This document shows positions 51,901 through 63,983 of a DNA stretch of 64,000 nucleotides, piece by piece. How positions within the stretch are numbered: the first letter of the stretch is position 1; every line of letters begins with the position of its first letter. This stretch comes from Opisthocomus hoazin. Its lineage: Eukaryota; Chordata; Aves; Opisthocomiformes; Opisthocomidae. The translations under genes were made by a program, and so were the position numbers. The notes beneath the pieces were generated by a model. It was given only the letters and a program-made list of their open reading frames with translations. It made no database searches and had not been told where the DNA came from. Location: contig NC_134433.1 in NCBI RefSeq assembly GCF_030867145.1, forward strand, positions 10,677,216 through 10,741,215, given 5' to 3'.

Positions 51901-54900
51901 GGACATCTGCTACTATCCCTGAAGCCGGAGCCGGAAGGGGCTGGGAGGCTTTGGAACCAGAAACAGTGATTTTCAGGCTGTGGTGGGAACAGGAGGAGTT
52001 TTCCCCACCCTGGGCTCAATGCCTCGCAGTGGGATGCTCACAGCAGCCCCAGGGGGTCCAGGGCATCACTCGAGGGAGTTTTCCACTTGCTTTTTTGTAC
52101 GGGGACAGCATGGCCCCATCACGGGCTGTAGCCTGGGGCTGGCAGCAGCCTCTCCAAACCATGACAGACGTACCCGGTGAATCTGGGCTTGTGTTTGCAG
52201 GCAGGAGAGAAGCTCCTGAAAGAAGGGCTGTGGGCAAAACCCAAATTGCCCCAAATAGCAGGGCTGGCCCATCCCAGAGGGGACTGGCATCTGGGTCTCT
52301 CCGTGCCTCGGGAGCCAGAGATGCAGCTGCAGGGGGGAAGCTGCGGCATCGGCAGCCGGCACATTGCACCATGCCCAGCCCACAGGCCTGCCACCTTCTC
52401 CGCTTGCCTTCCCATCCTACTAATTTCAATCACGGAAAACTCCATCTGCGCAAAATAGAAAGCCAGCATTTTTCTATTTTTTTTTCCTTTTTCTTTTTTT
52501 TTTTGTGCATATTGAGTGTGTAGTGGATGTAAACTGCGTTATCTGGATGGCTTGCTGGCTTAGCACAGCCTCCGTTTTACCATACTAATGACTTTTTACA
52601 CTCCAGGTAAAATCAGAACAAGACAAGAAGGTTTTAGAAAGCTCATTCTGACAAATTCCTCACTGTAATTACTGGAGCAGAAAGAACTCATCAGCAGTAC
52701 ATGCTGTTGCTCCGGGCGCTAAAAGTCTCGAGTGGTGAATGGCCCAGATATGGAAACTGCAGCCGCCACCGCCGACGCACCGCGGCACGGCACAGGGCCC
52801 GGCAGGTCTCTGAGCCGAGGCGAGCAGAGCCCACAGCGGCTTCCCCTGCTGATGGGCTCCTTGCCGGACAAGCAGTGATTTTATACACGAGTGATCCAGC
52901 ATAATCCCTGTCCTCCCAGAGCAGGGGACCGCCGCGGGGTGACAGCACTGCTGCGGGGTGTGCGGGAGTGTCGGGTCCCCTGACAGCCGGGCTTGGCTTT
53001 GCTGGTGATTAAAGACACCGGGCTGGTCTTTTGGAGGCTGGTTTCATTCTCTGGATACCCCTCGGGCTCTGGCTCGCTGGGGGAGGATGGAGGCTGGGGA
53101 CGCCCCCCCGTGCCCACCCCAGCCCGGCTGCCTCCCACTGCTCCCCCAGGCTCCAGCTCCGCCCTGGCTACTGCACTGGGGAGAAAGGGCATCGAGGGCT
53201 TTTCCTTCAAATACACAGAAAACAGGAGGGGAAAATAAACCCCCTCATGGGCTGGTGGGAAAGCATCTGGCGAAGTGGTTTGCTGGCCACACGCTGCCAG
53301 CAGCCGTCAGCAGGCGTGAAATACCCCCGCTTCGCAGCATCCACGGCTCAGGAGATCCCCGAGCACAAGGCTGGCCACAAAACCCTGGCTGGGAGAGTAA
53401 ATGCCAGCTGGCATGGGCTGTAGGGACCAGCAGTGGGGTAGAGAGAAGGGATGAGGCAGCATGGGGGGTCCCCAGCACCGTCCCACCCCCAGCCCTCAGC
53501 CCTGCATTCTCACCTCTGAGACCTGGTCCAGACCAAACGCCCGGATCGAGACATCCTCATGGTTGCACCCACAAAGTGCTCCACTTGCACCAGCAATAGT
53601 TTGGCTAGGAAGGGGCTGGGAAGAGCTTCTGAGATGTTTGGGGGGCTGCAAATGTGCTGGAATTGCGTCTGTCCCACATCCCGCAAGTTCTGTCTGTGCC
53701 TGGCCCAGCAGGTAGGGAACATCCATCACGGCTTGGTTTCTGCTGCCCTCTCCAGTCCCCTCCAGCTAGGACAGCTTCCAGAGAGGGAAATAACCTCGGA
53801 GCATGGGAGACGGGGCCCAAAGCCCAGGGCTGAGCTGTGGTGGGACCCCCCAGCTCTCCCCCAGGCCCCAGGGATGACCCCCTCCCAGCGCCCACCCCCG
53901 TACCGGGGACCGTGGTGGCCCAGGACGAGCCTCCCACGAAGGGTAAGAGCTCTGTGGTCGGGCTGGGGGCTGCCAAGATGTCCCCTGACACAGGGGACAT
54001 GGTCTAGGAGGGGACCACGGTGGCACAGGGACTGTCCCATCTCCTCCCCTCCTGCCACCCCCCGGCTATTGCTGTCACCTAAAAGGATTAGCGGTTAGGG
54101 ATTAACAGTGGATTAAGACACTCAGGCGCAGGTGGCTTAGACACGGAGGGCGAAGCGTTAGCACGCAGGCGAGCAGCATGGGCAGGGGAGGGGCAGCTTG
54201 GGGGGAAGCTTGGGGGGCAGGCAGGCACCCCCCTACCCCACTGGCTGGGATTTCAAGCCTGGAGGAGGGCGAGCATGGACCGAAAGCTGAATGGAGCTGG
54301 GTCAGCGGGAGAAGTCACCTCCAGCGTCCCCCGGCTGGGGCCAGCTCCTGCACCCCGGCCCCGCAGAGCACCGCAGGCTGCACAGCCCCCAGCAGTGCTG
54401 TGCTCCCCAAAAACTCCCCCAGCTTGGCTCTAAGCATCCCCTGGGAAAGCTCGGATCCTGACCCACTCTCTGCAGAAGCTCCCCAGCTCTTTTTGCCACC
54501 CTCGGCAGCCAATTCATCAGAACACGGGGGGCCTCGCAATGCCGGTGGGCAAAGATGCTCTTATTGGAGTATCCTGAATCGCCAAAAAGATTTTTTTTGC
54601 AGATTTTTTTTGGATGGCTGTTTTGGACCTGCACAAGTTATCCCTCCTCTCTCCTATCCATCCCCAAAGCGAGGGGGGCAAGGAAAGCAGACCCTTTCCT
54701 TTTGGGGGGCTCCTTCCCTTCCTTCGGGGTCCCTGTGCCCCAGTCTTGGCGCCGAGCCCTGCAGCAGGCAGTGCCGTGCCCCCCACCACCACTGCCACGA
54801 GCCCCCACGTGCCCACAAAGCAGGGCTGGAGTGAAAGCAGAGGATGGATCCGTTTGCTCTTAATCTCTCTCTATCTGCTAATTAAATATTGATGGTAGTT

Positions 54901-57900
54901 AAATATTCATAGAACATTTTGGCTCAGAGTTTTTATCTGTCTTCAGGCATACGTGAGGTCTTTGATGTGTTATTTTTCTGGTCACCCAAGGTCCCAGAAG
55001 CCTCCAGACTTGTCAACACTCTTTTGAGGGGGTTTTTCCCCCCCTTTCCATGTGTGGCTGGTAGAGGGTTTCGGTTCTTTCATTTACAGGTTCTCTTCCC
55101 TCTGTATCCCCTTTCCTATTTTTTTTTCCCAGCATGGAGCATCTGATCTTCCCCCCCAAAGGAAAGCCAGCCCTGGGAGAGCTGCTTTCCATCTCCTGCC
55201 CACCACAGGGAGGGGGAGGATGGCCAGCGGCAGCAATGGCAATGCCCTGGGATGTGGGGATGGGGCTGATCCCCCTCCACCTTCCTCTTCCGGGCTCCTG
55301 GATTTCTCCCTAGATGGTTCCCATGGGGCGTGGGGGGTCTGAGAGCCTCGTGGTGTCTCCAAAGGAGAAGGACCTGAGGCCACGGGGCTGGCTGTGACCT
55401 GCTGCTCTCGGCGCATCTCCGTCGGTCAGGAGAAGCCCCAGTGGGACCCTGCCGGAGGGGGGGACCATGTCCGGGCTCCAGAAGCACCCGGGCAGCACCC
55501 CAGGCTGGGGACCCCAAGGTGATGGAGAAGGAGCACCATGGCCCAGCCAGGCCATGCAGTGGGAGAGCACTGGCAGCCGTTCCTTGGGCAGCACTGACAT
55601 CTTGTGCCAAATGGAGGGAAAACATCAGCCAAGGGTTGGAGGGATGCAGACACCCCTCCACTGCTGCTGTGCCCCAGGCCAGCACCCCAAATCCTGCTTT
55701 TTCCCCCCACGCCCAGCCCAGCAGAGCCAGAGCAGCTGTCCGGTGGGACAAAAGTTCTCCCTTGGGGGCTCCTAAGGGCTGGCACCTCGCCCAGCTCATG
55801 GTCTGGCCACTGCCATGAGCCCCGAGTGAGCCCCGGGGTCCCAAAACCAGCAAGGGCTGCCAGGACCCAGCCCTCACCCCAGCCCCGCACAGCCGGTGCC
55901 ACATCCAAAGCTTCTCGCTTTTAATTTTCCCTGCAGCAAACTTGGTGGGGGGGTGGGGACCAAGGTCTTTCACACGGCTGACCTGGGAAATATTTGCAAA
56001 AGTATTTTAGGAAAATTTCCAAAAGCGACTCGCGCCAAGGGGAAAGGGCAGCCATGCTGGGGCTGCTGCACAGCCACGCCGATCCCCGCTCCCATGGCTC
56101 GGAGAGGTGCCGGGGAAGGATGCACAAGGAAAATACCCTGGGGTGGTCCCGGAGGAAATGAACTGATCTTACGCTGGGTGTCTTTTCCTCCCTGGGCAGG
56201 TGGTTTCAGAAAATACGTGTGAAAACTAACAGTCACTAATGCCGCAAAAGCAGATTGTAGCTGCTGATAGCTGCAGCCCGGGGAAAATCACCATGGGGAC
56301 CCGGGGCCAGGTCATGGGGGATTTTGGGTCCTGCAGCCCCCCACGTCCCAGTGATGCTGATCCCTGTTGCCCATCACTGCCTCTCTGCATCCCTCCAGCA
56401 CGGCCCAGCCTTGGGTCTTGTGCCTGGAGAAAATCCAGTGAGCCCAACAAGTCCCTAGTGTGAATTTTTTGGTTGTTTTTGACCACAGCTCCTGAGTGCT
56501 GAGGACTTTATGAGCATCTTTACTTGTTCTTTTGGCGTTTCTTCTTTGTTTTTTTCCACCTTTAAATGCTGCTTCTTGCTTTTCCATGAGGCATGTGCAG
56601 CCTGCAGAAATCAGGGTGCAGATAAGGAGGCAGATAGTGCTTTGGGTTTATTTTAGTTTTAAACTCTGGGTTTTCAAAGGCTGAGGTTGGGGAGCGGGAG
56701 GAACAGATCACTCAACTCGAGCAGCCCAGCCCTGATCACAATCTCAAGCAGAGGAGTTTGGTGTGAAATCAGCTTTTCAGCCAGGGCCGGTCCCTGTGCG
56801 GAGGCAGCCAGGATGCTGGGGCCCAAAGGACACGGGAAATGAGTCAGGCAGCACTCGGTGGGGGATGCAGGGGAAGGGGGAGAGTTCAGCCCAGGACGGC
56901 TGAGAGAGGATGAAACGCCGAGGGATGAGCCACCTGAACAGCACAGTGTGGGTACTGCAAAGCCCCTTCCCCCGGGTGATGTGGGGAGGGACCACCAGCC
57001 TGGAGGAAAGCTTTTTGCCTTTGGGATCAGCTCTGCCACAGGCACCCTGAGCCCCCCACCCCAGCTTTGGATGGAAAACCTTTCCCTTTGGGACTGTTTT
57101 CCCTGTTATGGGGCTGGCAGGACACAGGGCGACCTGCATCCCGCTGCCTGGCTCCGGCAGCCAGGAAAGCGGAGGCTGCCCCGGCACAGCCGGCAGCCAG
57201 GAGCAGGGCACGGACTCCGAAATCAAGAGAGGGCTCCAAAACCCCAGAGATCTGCATCAAAGCATCACGACACCATTCGTTTCACTGGGTTCCTGGTTCC
57301 TGCAGACAGGGAGCATCGCTACCGGCCTTTCCCATGCCCGGGTTAGGTGGGCAAGGGTGAGACAGGGTGGTCCCAGCCTGGTGACGCAGCTGTAGCTTCC
57401 TCCAGCAGTGCCTGTTCACCACTGCTCCCACGTAACCAACATCCCTGAAATCGGGGCTTGGCCATGACCTTCCTGGTGAAATCTCCCCTGGACAAGGATG
57501 GCAGCATCTATTCCGTCTTGCTTCTATATGTTTGCAGCTCCTGGCAGCAGGAGATGGGCTCATCCCCGCAGCCTCAGGGTGGCCGGGTACCGGGCGATGC
57601 CTCAGGGGCTGCCCACCTAACACTCACCCAGGTGTGAGATGCAGATCCCTGCTGGGTTTTCCAACCTTAGACAAAAAACAACCTCTGCTGCTGTTTGGAG
57701 AAGGTGATGGCATCTGGAGCCAGCCGAGCTCCGCAGGGCATGGGGGGGGTGGGGGAGGGACTCTGAGGCACCTTTTCCTGGGGACGGGTGAGGGTGGACC
57801 CATCTCGATATAAACCATCTCTGCAAGCAGCTGGGGAAGTCCTAGGTGGCCGGGGACAGGCGAGGACCTTAAAAAAGGAAACAGCACGCGCAGGGTGTGC

Positions 57901-60900
57901 ATGTAGTGCTTATCTCGCCATCAACCCCAGCAAGTTAATGGAAAAGCTGATCCCGCCGAGACAGAGATTTAAAAGGGAGAAGAATAAATCAAACAAATCC
58001 TTCACAGAAAACAGACCTGACTGGCAAAGCTGCTTTGATCACGTTCACGACTTTGGCTGCCCCAGCTGCGGCAGCCGCCCCGTCCTGCGGGCACTGCACT
58101 TAGATCTTCCTCCCCCGGGGTTATCGATCAGCTGAAACGCGGAGGAGCGCTCAGCATCAATAACGCATCTGCAAACACGGCTGAAAAAGCAGCTCTCACC
58201 CAGCGGCGAGCAGCGTTTCCAGGGGGGCTGTGCGGCCGAGCGGGTGTCCCGGCGTGCCCGGCAGCACCCGTCCTGCCCCAGCAGCTCTCTCTGGTAGCCC
58301 CAGCGATGCAGCGCTTGGCGAGGCGAGGCTGGGGCAGTTCTGAGCACAGGGGGGGTGGAGGATGTTCTGAGCTGTGGGGAGCAACACCCGTGTGGGGCCA
58401 GTGGGATGGGGACATCTTCGTGTCCCCCCCCAGCAGTGGGAGATTTGGAGCCCCAGCAAATCATTTGCAGGGGGCAATGAGAGCTCAGCCCCCAGGGGGT
58501 CCCAAACACCTCTGCCAGCCCCAAGATTTGCTGCCTTCCCCTGCACTTCATCACCCACCCCATACGTTTTGCAGGCACCAACATCTCCCACCCCCGTCAC
58601 GAGGCTCAGCCCTTCTTCTCCCCAATGGTCCCACCACACCAGGGGTGGTGGGAGGGATGGGGGGATGAGGCAGCATTCCCTGGGATCCCCCACCTGTGTC
58701 TCCCGCATTTCCCAGAGGGATTTCCCCAGCCATCACGGATTTCCTCGCAAGCACGAGTGATAAAAGCCAGGGCTGGCAGAGCCCCAGGACCCTGTGCCAC
58801 GGCCCTGGGAGAGGGGACAGCTGGAGATGGAGGCTGGTGGCCTGTCACCAGCGGCTCTGCTCCTCGCCACGTTCCGCAGCCAAAAGCAGAGCCAGAGCTG
58901 TGAGTGCTGGCAAGGACACCCCCCCCCCATGAAACACGGGAAGGAAGGGAGGTTTTTCAGCCCAGACCACATACGGGACCAGGGGACCTGCGGGGCCACC
59001 CCAGAGCAGAGACTGGATCCGCTCACCACAGCAGTGGGTCTGCCCATGTCCCGTGCCCTTCTCTGCATCTAACGCAGGAGGGCTGATGAGCTGCAGTGAG
59101 GTGAAGATCAGTTTCTCCTAAATTCATTGAGAGCCACAGGAGCACCTGGTTTTGCCTCTGGCCCTTCTGAGCCCCTGTGGACACCCCGGCTCTGGTGTCA
59201 TGTTTGTGCAACCCAGTAAAGCCCCGTCCTGGCCGATGTGGGGAGGGGAAAGGGGGATATTCCCCCTGAGATGGAGGGGAGGAGCCCCGGGGACCTGGGG
59301 ATGCTCAGGGGCTGACAGCACCTGGGGCCCAACCAGGGCTGGAAATCCCCCGTGCTCCAAAATGCTCCATCCGCAGGGTCCGCTCACCCCACGGGGCAGA
59401 CGCCGGAGCTGGGGCTCGGGACAGAGGGATGCTGCAGGTGCTGGGAACGTCATCCCTGGAATTTCCCGGCCTGACATATCCCAGCATTTTGCTGGGAGTC
59501 TTTAAAAACAGCCTTTCCCAGTCAAATAAACCCTCTTTCATTTTCCTTGTACTTCTGTCTTATTTTCTTATTGCAGGGAAGATTTTCTACCTTTAAGAGG
59601 CCACATTTACCCCAGCTGGGCTATGACGTCCTTGGAGCGTGGGAGTAAGAATGGGAATAACAGGGAAAGGATGGATCGAGGAAGGGGAAGACGAGCCAGG
59701 CAGCTGCACAGGACTGGGACCACAGGCGTACGCTTTCCTCCGCTCCCCGGGGTCTCCCCGCGGAGAGATTAAATGGGATTTGGAGTGATGACAGGAAGGT
59801 GCTCTGCGCTGCCAGCCGGGCACGGAAACATGAACCCCACTTTGCCTGCCCCCGCCAACCTCGGGGCATCGCCCAGCCCCACTTGCTGCACCCCAGTGTT
59901 ACCCAGCACATGAGCCCCAAAAAATTGAGACTGATTCCTGGGAAATGGTTTTAGAGAAGAGCAAATGGAGGGACACATGAGGTCCCACCGTGGAGGTGGC
60001 TGCTGTTCCCACCGGGGCAGGTCCCTGCCTGGAGCGGCACCCCATGCCCTCCCCAGCCGGGTCTCCATGGCGGGGCTGGACTGCAGCCCAGGGTGCCATC
60101 GGCGTCCCCAGCCCCACGCCGCAGGACGTGGCTGCCTGCGCAGCCAGGCTGGCGGGGATGCACGTCTGCATCTCCCTGCTGCTTCCCACCATCCGCCAGC
60201 TGCCGGCAGCTGGGATGCGCCCCGGGATTTGCTGAGGCTGGGGGGGAGAGGGGTCTTTTTGGACAGCTGCGACCAGGCAAAATCCACTGGGGAAGCCCCA
60301 GACTGGCCTCTGCCTTTCCCAGCTCAGCACGGCCAAGAACAAGAGCTGCTGCTTCGGTGCTGGGGGGAGACAGAACTGGAGCCACTTGCTCAGCCTGTCC
60401 CGACCCTTAGAGGCCCCGAGCACCCCCAAAACCAGCACAGAGCCGTGTGCGTGCCTGGTGCAACCAAACAGAAGCTGTTTCTCTACAGCTTATTTTAGGA
60501 GGGGGAGGTGGTATTTGGCTGTTTGTCCCCCAGGTCGGGATGCAAAGCAATGCGATGGGAAACTTTGCGGTGCAGCGGGAGGACACGGACTGTCAGGAGA
60601 GTGTGCGGCTGCCGGGGACCCCGCAGGGTGCTGAGCCTGGCCCTGGTCCCATCCAAAGGAGATCGCCAGACCCTCTCGCCCACCCTGGGGCTTCTGTCAT
60701 GGGGCACACAGCCTCCCTGGGGCATGGGCATGCAGAGCCAAGCTTTGGGAGCAAGCCGGCCACCAGACCTAATGCTGGAGGCAGGAGCTCGGGAAAAATC
60801 CTAAGCCCATGGGGGGCCAAGAGCACAGCCCAGGAGCAGTTTTTCCCTTCTCGGGGCTGTGCTGGGAGGGGATGAGTATTGTTCACCCTCTGTGCTTTGG

Positions 60901-61059
60901 GACGTGGCAGGGGACCAGGTCCTCCCCCTCCCCTCGCAACCGCTGGCCGTGACGGCAGCCAGCACCGCTGCTCCGCCAAAAAAGCAGTGCAGCAGCCCTG
61001 ACCCCGGCAGACGGCAGCTCTGTCCCGGGACCACCGAGCAGAACCTCCCGAAGCCCGGC

Positions 61060-61132
61060 ATGGCGAAGGCAGACGGGATGCTCTGTGCCCTCCTCCTCCT
61101 CCTCGTGCTGTGCTGCCAGAGCTTGGCTCAGA
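61060..61132 (+). CDS. MCP/CCL1-like chemokine exon 1
   Basis: Signal-peptide exon, 24 codons plus one base. The frame stays open upstream to about 60859, but the first ATG in it is this one, followed by the hydrophobic core. Splices after A to complete an Arg codon (A|GA). Confidence 0.9.
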
Positions 61133-61726
61133 GTGAGCACTGCTGCCCGCTCCGTCCCTGCTCCGTCCCCATGGCTGAGGGATGGGGACAGCCCCCCAGG
61201 CCGTGGGGTTGGGTTTGCTTTGCGCTGAGGGTGCAGGGGGGCTCCTCCCAAAGAGCCACAGTGCCCACGGCGGGAAGGCTGAGATGGGAGGTGGGGGTCT
61301 CCAGGCTAAGCCGAGCTTGCGCTGTCTCCCCAGGAGCCCCAGCTGTGCCGGACAAGTGCTGCTTCAACTTCCAGATGAGAAGGATCAAGAGAGACAACGT
61401 CATTGCCTGCTACCCCACCAGCCCCGAGTGCCCGCACCAGGCTGTGATGTGAGTACCCTAAACCCAGCCCTGGGGCTGAAGCCCCTCTAGACCCTGCCAG
61501 ACCCCGTGCCTTGCTTTGGTGGGTCCGATCCTGATCCTCTGTGCCACCGAATCCCTTGGAAACTCAGTGCTGGGGTCCCCGTACCACCACCCCGCTAACC
61601 CAGTCTTCTCTCTGCCCCAGCTTCAGGGTGAGGAGCGGGAAGGAGATCTGCGCCCAGGCGAGTAGGGCCTGGGTGAAGAGGTACCAGCAGAGCTTCCAAG
61701 TCAACTCCTACTCCATCCCCAGCTAG
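61060..61726 (+). CDS. CC chemokine, MCP/CCL1-like (3 exons, 97 aa)
   Basis: A secreted leukocyte attractant acting on CC chemokine receptors. Exons are 61060-61132, 61334-61448 and 61621-61726. Donors are CAGA|GTGAGC and GAT|GTGAGT, acceptors CCCCAG, with the phase 1/phase 2 pattern standard for CC chemokines. Residues 1-23 are a signal peptide (core LLLLLVLCC); cleavage after SLA would leave an N-terminal Gln, as in MCPs. The mature core is CCFNF (33-34 the CC pair), then C57 and C73, with AVIFR and GKEICA as in CCL13/CCL2, and W80 in the C-terminal helix. An extra Cys50 makes five mature cysteines. Human CCL1 has an extra Cys one position away, but its partner near the C terminus is missing here. 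Family certain; exact orthology uncertain. Nearest chemokine to TMEM132E, where human has CCL1. Confidence 0.93.
61334..61448 (+). CDS. MCP/CCL1-like chemokine exon 2
   Basis: 115 nt carrying the CC pair, the N-loop, the first two strands, the extra Cys50 and Cys57. Ends AT before GTGAGT, and the next exon supplies C to make Ile63. Confidence 0.92.
61621..61726 (+). CDS. MCP/CCL1-like chemokine exon 3
   Basis: 106 nt encoding FRVRSGKEICAQASRAWVKR and the rest of the C-terminal helix, ending NSYSIPS and TAG. The tail is uncharged and lacks the extra C-terminal cysteine of human CCL1. Confidence 0.92.
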
Positions 61727-61802
61727 CGGGGCGGCCAAAGGCAGCGCAGGGATTGAGGGGGGGCAGCTCTGTCATCATTTTTTGTACAACACACTGAACA
61801 GA

Positions 61803-61808
61803 ATTAAA
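61803..61808 (+). terminator. Polyadenylation signal ATTAAA of the first chemokine gene
   Basis: ATTAAA lies 77 nt past the stop and is followed within 30 nt by a GT-rich element (TGTCTGGCTGTGC), the usual downstream element. Confidence 0.75.
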
Positions 61809-62528
61809 GGTGATCTCATGCATGCAAATGTCTGGCTGTGCAAGTGTTCTGGGAGCAGGCAGATCCTGCTGCCGGCTTTCCTACCTGGGTGTTAAACCAC
61901 GTCTGTGAGTGCTGGGGTCAGCAGGGAGCCAGGAAGAGCCGAAGCCCCAACCACGTCTCTGTGAGGAGGTCTGGGGGTGCACAGGGCAAAACTATGTCCA
62001 TGAGGGCTTTGGGGAGGCCACCAGTGAGAGGGGGAAGAGGCAGGCACAGCCCGTGGGGACGTGGCTTCCCATGCCCCTTGTCAGCCAGCCTACTGAGTGG
62101 AGACCCCTGCCCCAATTTCGATCAGAGCTGCCCCTTGGGGATGCCTGCTCAGGCCCCATTGACCGCCCACGCTCTCAGGATGCCATGACGAGATGTGATG
62201 GGCACTGCCAACGTGACAGGCACCGTGATGGGCAGCCAGAGATGGGTCTCAGGGTGGACTGGGTTGAGCCTGGCCACCGCCAAGCCACTCACCTCGGTAC
62301 AAGACTGCAAGAGAGGCATCGCAGCTCAGCTGACAACGGGTGGTTTTTGAAACTGAGCTCACCCAGAGCTTTGGCAAGCATGAGCATCATCCTGTGTGGT
62401 TTGCCGGCAGCAACGACCAAACCCAAAATAGACTGCCGGCCCCTGCGCATCACCCGTGGGGCAGACCTGTCAGCTGCTCGCCACACTTTCCAGCAGCCCT
62501 CGGGAACCACAGGGGCTGGAGGGCTGGG
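61809..62528 (+). other. Spacer between the two chemokine genes
   Basis: About 0.7 kb of unremarkable GC-rich sequence before the promoter of the second chemokine. A 272-aa open frame runs through it to 62727 but has no similarity I know and ends inside the next gene's first exon. Confidence 0.5.
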
Positions 62529-62628
62529 AGAAGAAATTTCCATTCACAGGTTGCCCTTTATCAATATCTGCGGGTGGTTCTTTCCCCGGGGAGAGTCCAG
62601 AGCTGTCATGGAAAGCCTGGCCAGGGGG

Positions 62629-62634
62629 TATATC
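62629..62634 (+). promoter_or_regulatory. TATA-like box of the second chemokine gene
   Basis: TATATC lies 90-95 nt before the ATG, which would place transcription start near 62660 and give a 5' UTR of about 65 nt, normal for CC chemokines. A nearby GGGAGAGTCC (62589-62598) and AGAAATTTCC (62532-62541) each resemble NF-kB sites with one or two mismatches. Confidence 0.45.
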
Positions 62635-62723
62635 ACGCCGAGGTGCAGGCAGGAGAGGCAGGTAGCTCGCAGTGACCCCAAGTCAGCAAGAGCTGCTGGT
62701 GCTGACCGAGCCCAGAAGTGGAC

Positions 62724-62796
62724 ATGAAGGTCTTCTGCTTGGCCCTGCTCACCCTGCTGCTGGTGGCTCTCTGGACTGGAAGCGAGGGTGTCTCCT
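62724..62796 (+). CDS. Second CC chemokine exon 1
   Basis: Signal-peptide exon. The start chosen is the first ATG; the frame opens two codons earlier only at a GTG. One base (T) is left for a split Leu codon. Confidence 0.9.
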
Positions 62797-63848
62797 GTGA
62801 GTACCGACACGGAGCCTTCCCCCACGGCTGCCCCAACACTGTCCCTGGCTCCTCCACTAACAAGGTTTTGGGGGGTCAAGGAGGGGTGGGGGAGAGATTT
62901 AACTCCTGTTTCTGCCGCGGGTTTGGGGGGCTGAGGGGCATTGCAGATGCCCAAGTACAGGGCTCTCCTGGTCTTGTTCACAATGAGCAAAAACAGGCTT
63001 GGGGGTGACTTCAGTCCCAGCACTGCGGCTGGGGAGCTCAGTAAGAACCCCTCTGAGCAGGGAAATGGGGGGCTTCTACCCTGGGGCAAAGCAGCACTGC
63101 CAGGGAGGCGAGAGGGGACCCCTTGTAGGGGGAGGGAGCGGGAGGGTCCCCAGGGGAGCACCCACACCCCTCGGGGCAGCACCCACACCCTCACGCCAGC
63201 CATGGGAGAGCACCAACCCCTCTCGCCTCCTCTCAGTACGCAGCCCCTACGGCACCTGCTGCTACAAGGAGATGTTCATCCAGAAGAAAATCCCTGCCTT
63301 CCTCATCAGGGGCTACCAGAAGACACCTTCCCATTGCTCCCGCAGGGCTGTACGGTGAGTACCCCCAGCCCCCACCCTGCCTTCCTCCCTGGCACCCCGC
63401 TCCTCACCCTCGCTCACCCACGTTCCCTACCGGTTTTTCTGCCTTTGGGGATCCCCCAAAATGAGCCATCCCCGCAGGGTGCCATGGGGGGGGGGTGTCC
63501 TGCCCTAGCTCTTCACACCCACCTCCCTCCTCACTGCTTTATCCCAGATAGCCCCCAGATCCCCCATTTCACCTGCCAGCCAGAGAAATGAGAAGGAAGT
63601 TGAGGTTTCAGAGATTGCTAAAAGTGAGAGCTTTCAGGGGATGCGGGGGCCAGGATGCTGCAGGCATCCCCAGGCTGGTGGGGGAACCCCAGGGCACGGC
63701 CGGATCCTGCACATCCCCAGCTAATGCAGCCCCTCTCTCCTCCCCCAGTGTGGAGCTGCTGAAGGGGAAGAAGTTCTGCGTGGACCCGGAGGAGGGCTGG
63801 TTCCAGCAGTACCTACAGCAGGAGGAGTCAAGAAGCACCTCCACGTGA
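62724..63848 (+). CDS. CC chemokine (3 exons, 96 aa)
   Basis: A second secreted CC chemokine, same strand, with a coding-to-coding gap of 997 nt after the first gene. Exons are 62724-62796, 63237-63354 and 63749-63848, with donors TCCT|GTGAGT and CG|GTGAGT and acceptors TCTCAG and CCCCAG. Phases match throughout. Residues 1 to about 22 are a signal peptide (FCLALLTLLLVALW). The mature core has CC at 32-33, Cys58 and Cys74, so exactly the canonical four cysteines. YGTCCYKEMF replaces the more usual CCF/CCY-T/S pattern, and AVRVELLKGKKFCVDP replaces AVIF-type sequence. Trp81 starts the C-terminal helix, which ends in a Ser/Thr tail. The family is secure from cysteine spacing and gene structure, but I do not recognise a one-to-one mammalian ortholog. 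Confidence 0.93.
63237..63354 (+). CDS. Second CC chemokine exon 2
   Basis: 118 nt with the CC motif, basic residues KK-IP, and Cys58 in SHCSRRAV. Ends with CG of Arg64 before GTGAGT. Confidence 0.92.
63749..63848 (+). CDS. Second CC chemokine exon 3
   Basis: 100 nt encoding VELLKGKKFCVDPEEGWFQQ and the remaining helix, ending TGA. The basic GKKFC strand could bind heparan sulphate, as in other CC chemokines (inference). Confidence 0.92.
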
Positions 63849-63870
63849 AGCTGCCTTCTATATAAACTCT

Positions 63871-63878
63871 ATTTATTT
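63871..63878 (+). promoter_or_regulatory. AU-rich element in the 3' UTR of the second chemokine gene
   Basis: ATTTATTT lies 23 nt past the stop in an AT-rich stretch. Such elements destabilise many chemokine mRNAs; one copy is only suggestive. Confidence 0.4.
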
Positions 63879-63977
63879 GCATCGTGTAATTATCTGTATG
63901 TTCTTGTCTTGTTAAGTTATGGAGCTGGCTCCGTCCCCTCCCCGGCCATCGCCTCCTCCACATCTCTTGACGGGTTT

Positions 63978-63983
63978 AATAAA
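63978..63983 (+). terminator. Polyadenylation signal AATAAA of the second chemokine gene
   Basis: Canonical AATAAA 130 nt past the stop, near the window edge, so downstream elements are only partly visible. Confidence 0.75.

Larger units (their letters stand above)
44541..61059. other. Intergenic, between the CCAT repeat and the chemokine genes
   Basis: About 16.5 kb with no recognisable exon. I looked for further chemokine exons (CC motif followed by an in-phase GTGAG donor) and found none. AT-rich candidate elements lie at 46,100-46,560, 50,630-50,850, 51,360-51,670, 52,440-52,700 and 54,850-54,930. Confidence 0.5.

Noticed and set aside
60859-61059. Longer N terminus for the first chemokine
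   Set aside because: The frame is open upstream but has no ATG before 61060, and the signal peptide begins just after that ATG.
44541-61059. Additional chemokine genes or a C17orf102-like gene
   Set aside because: I found no CC motif followed by an in-phase donor and no signal-peptide exon; nothing supports a gene here.
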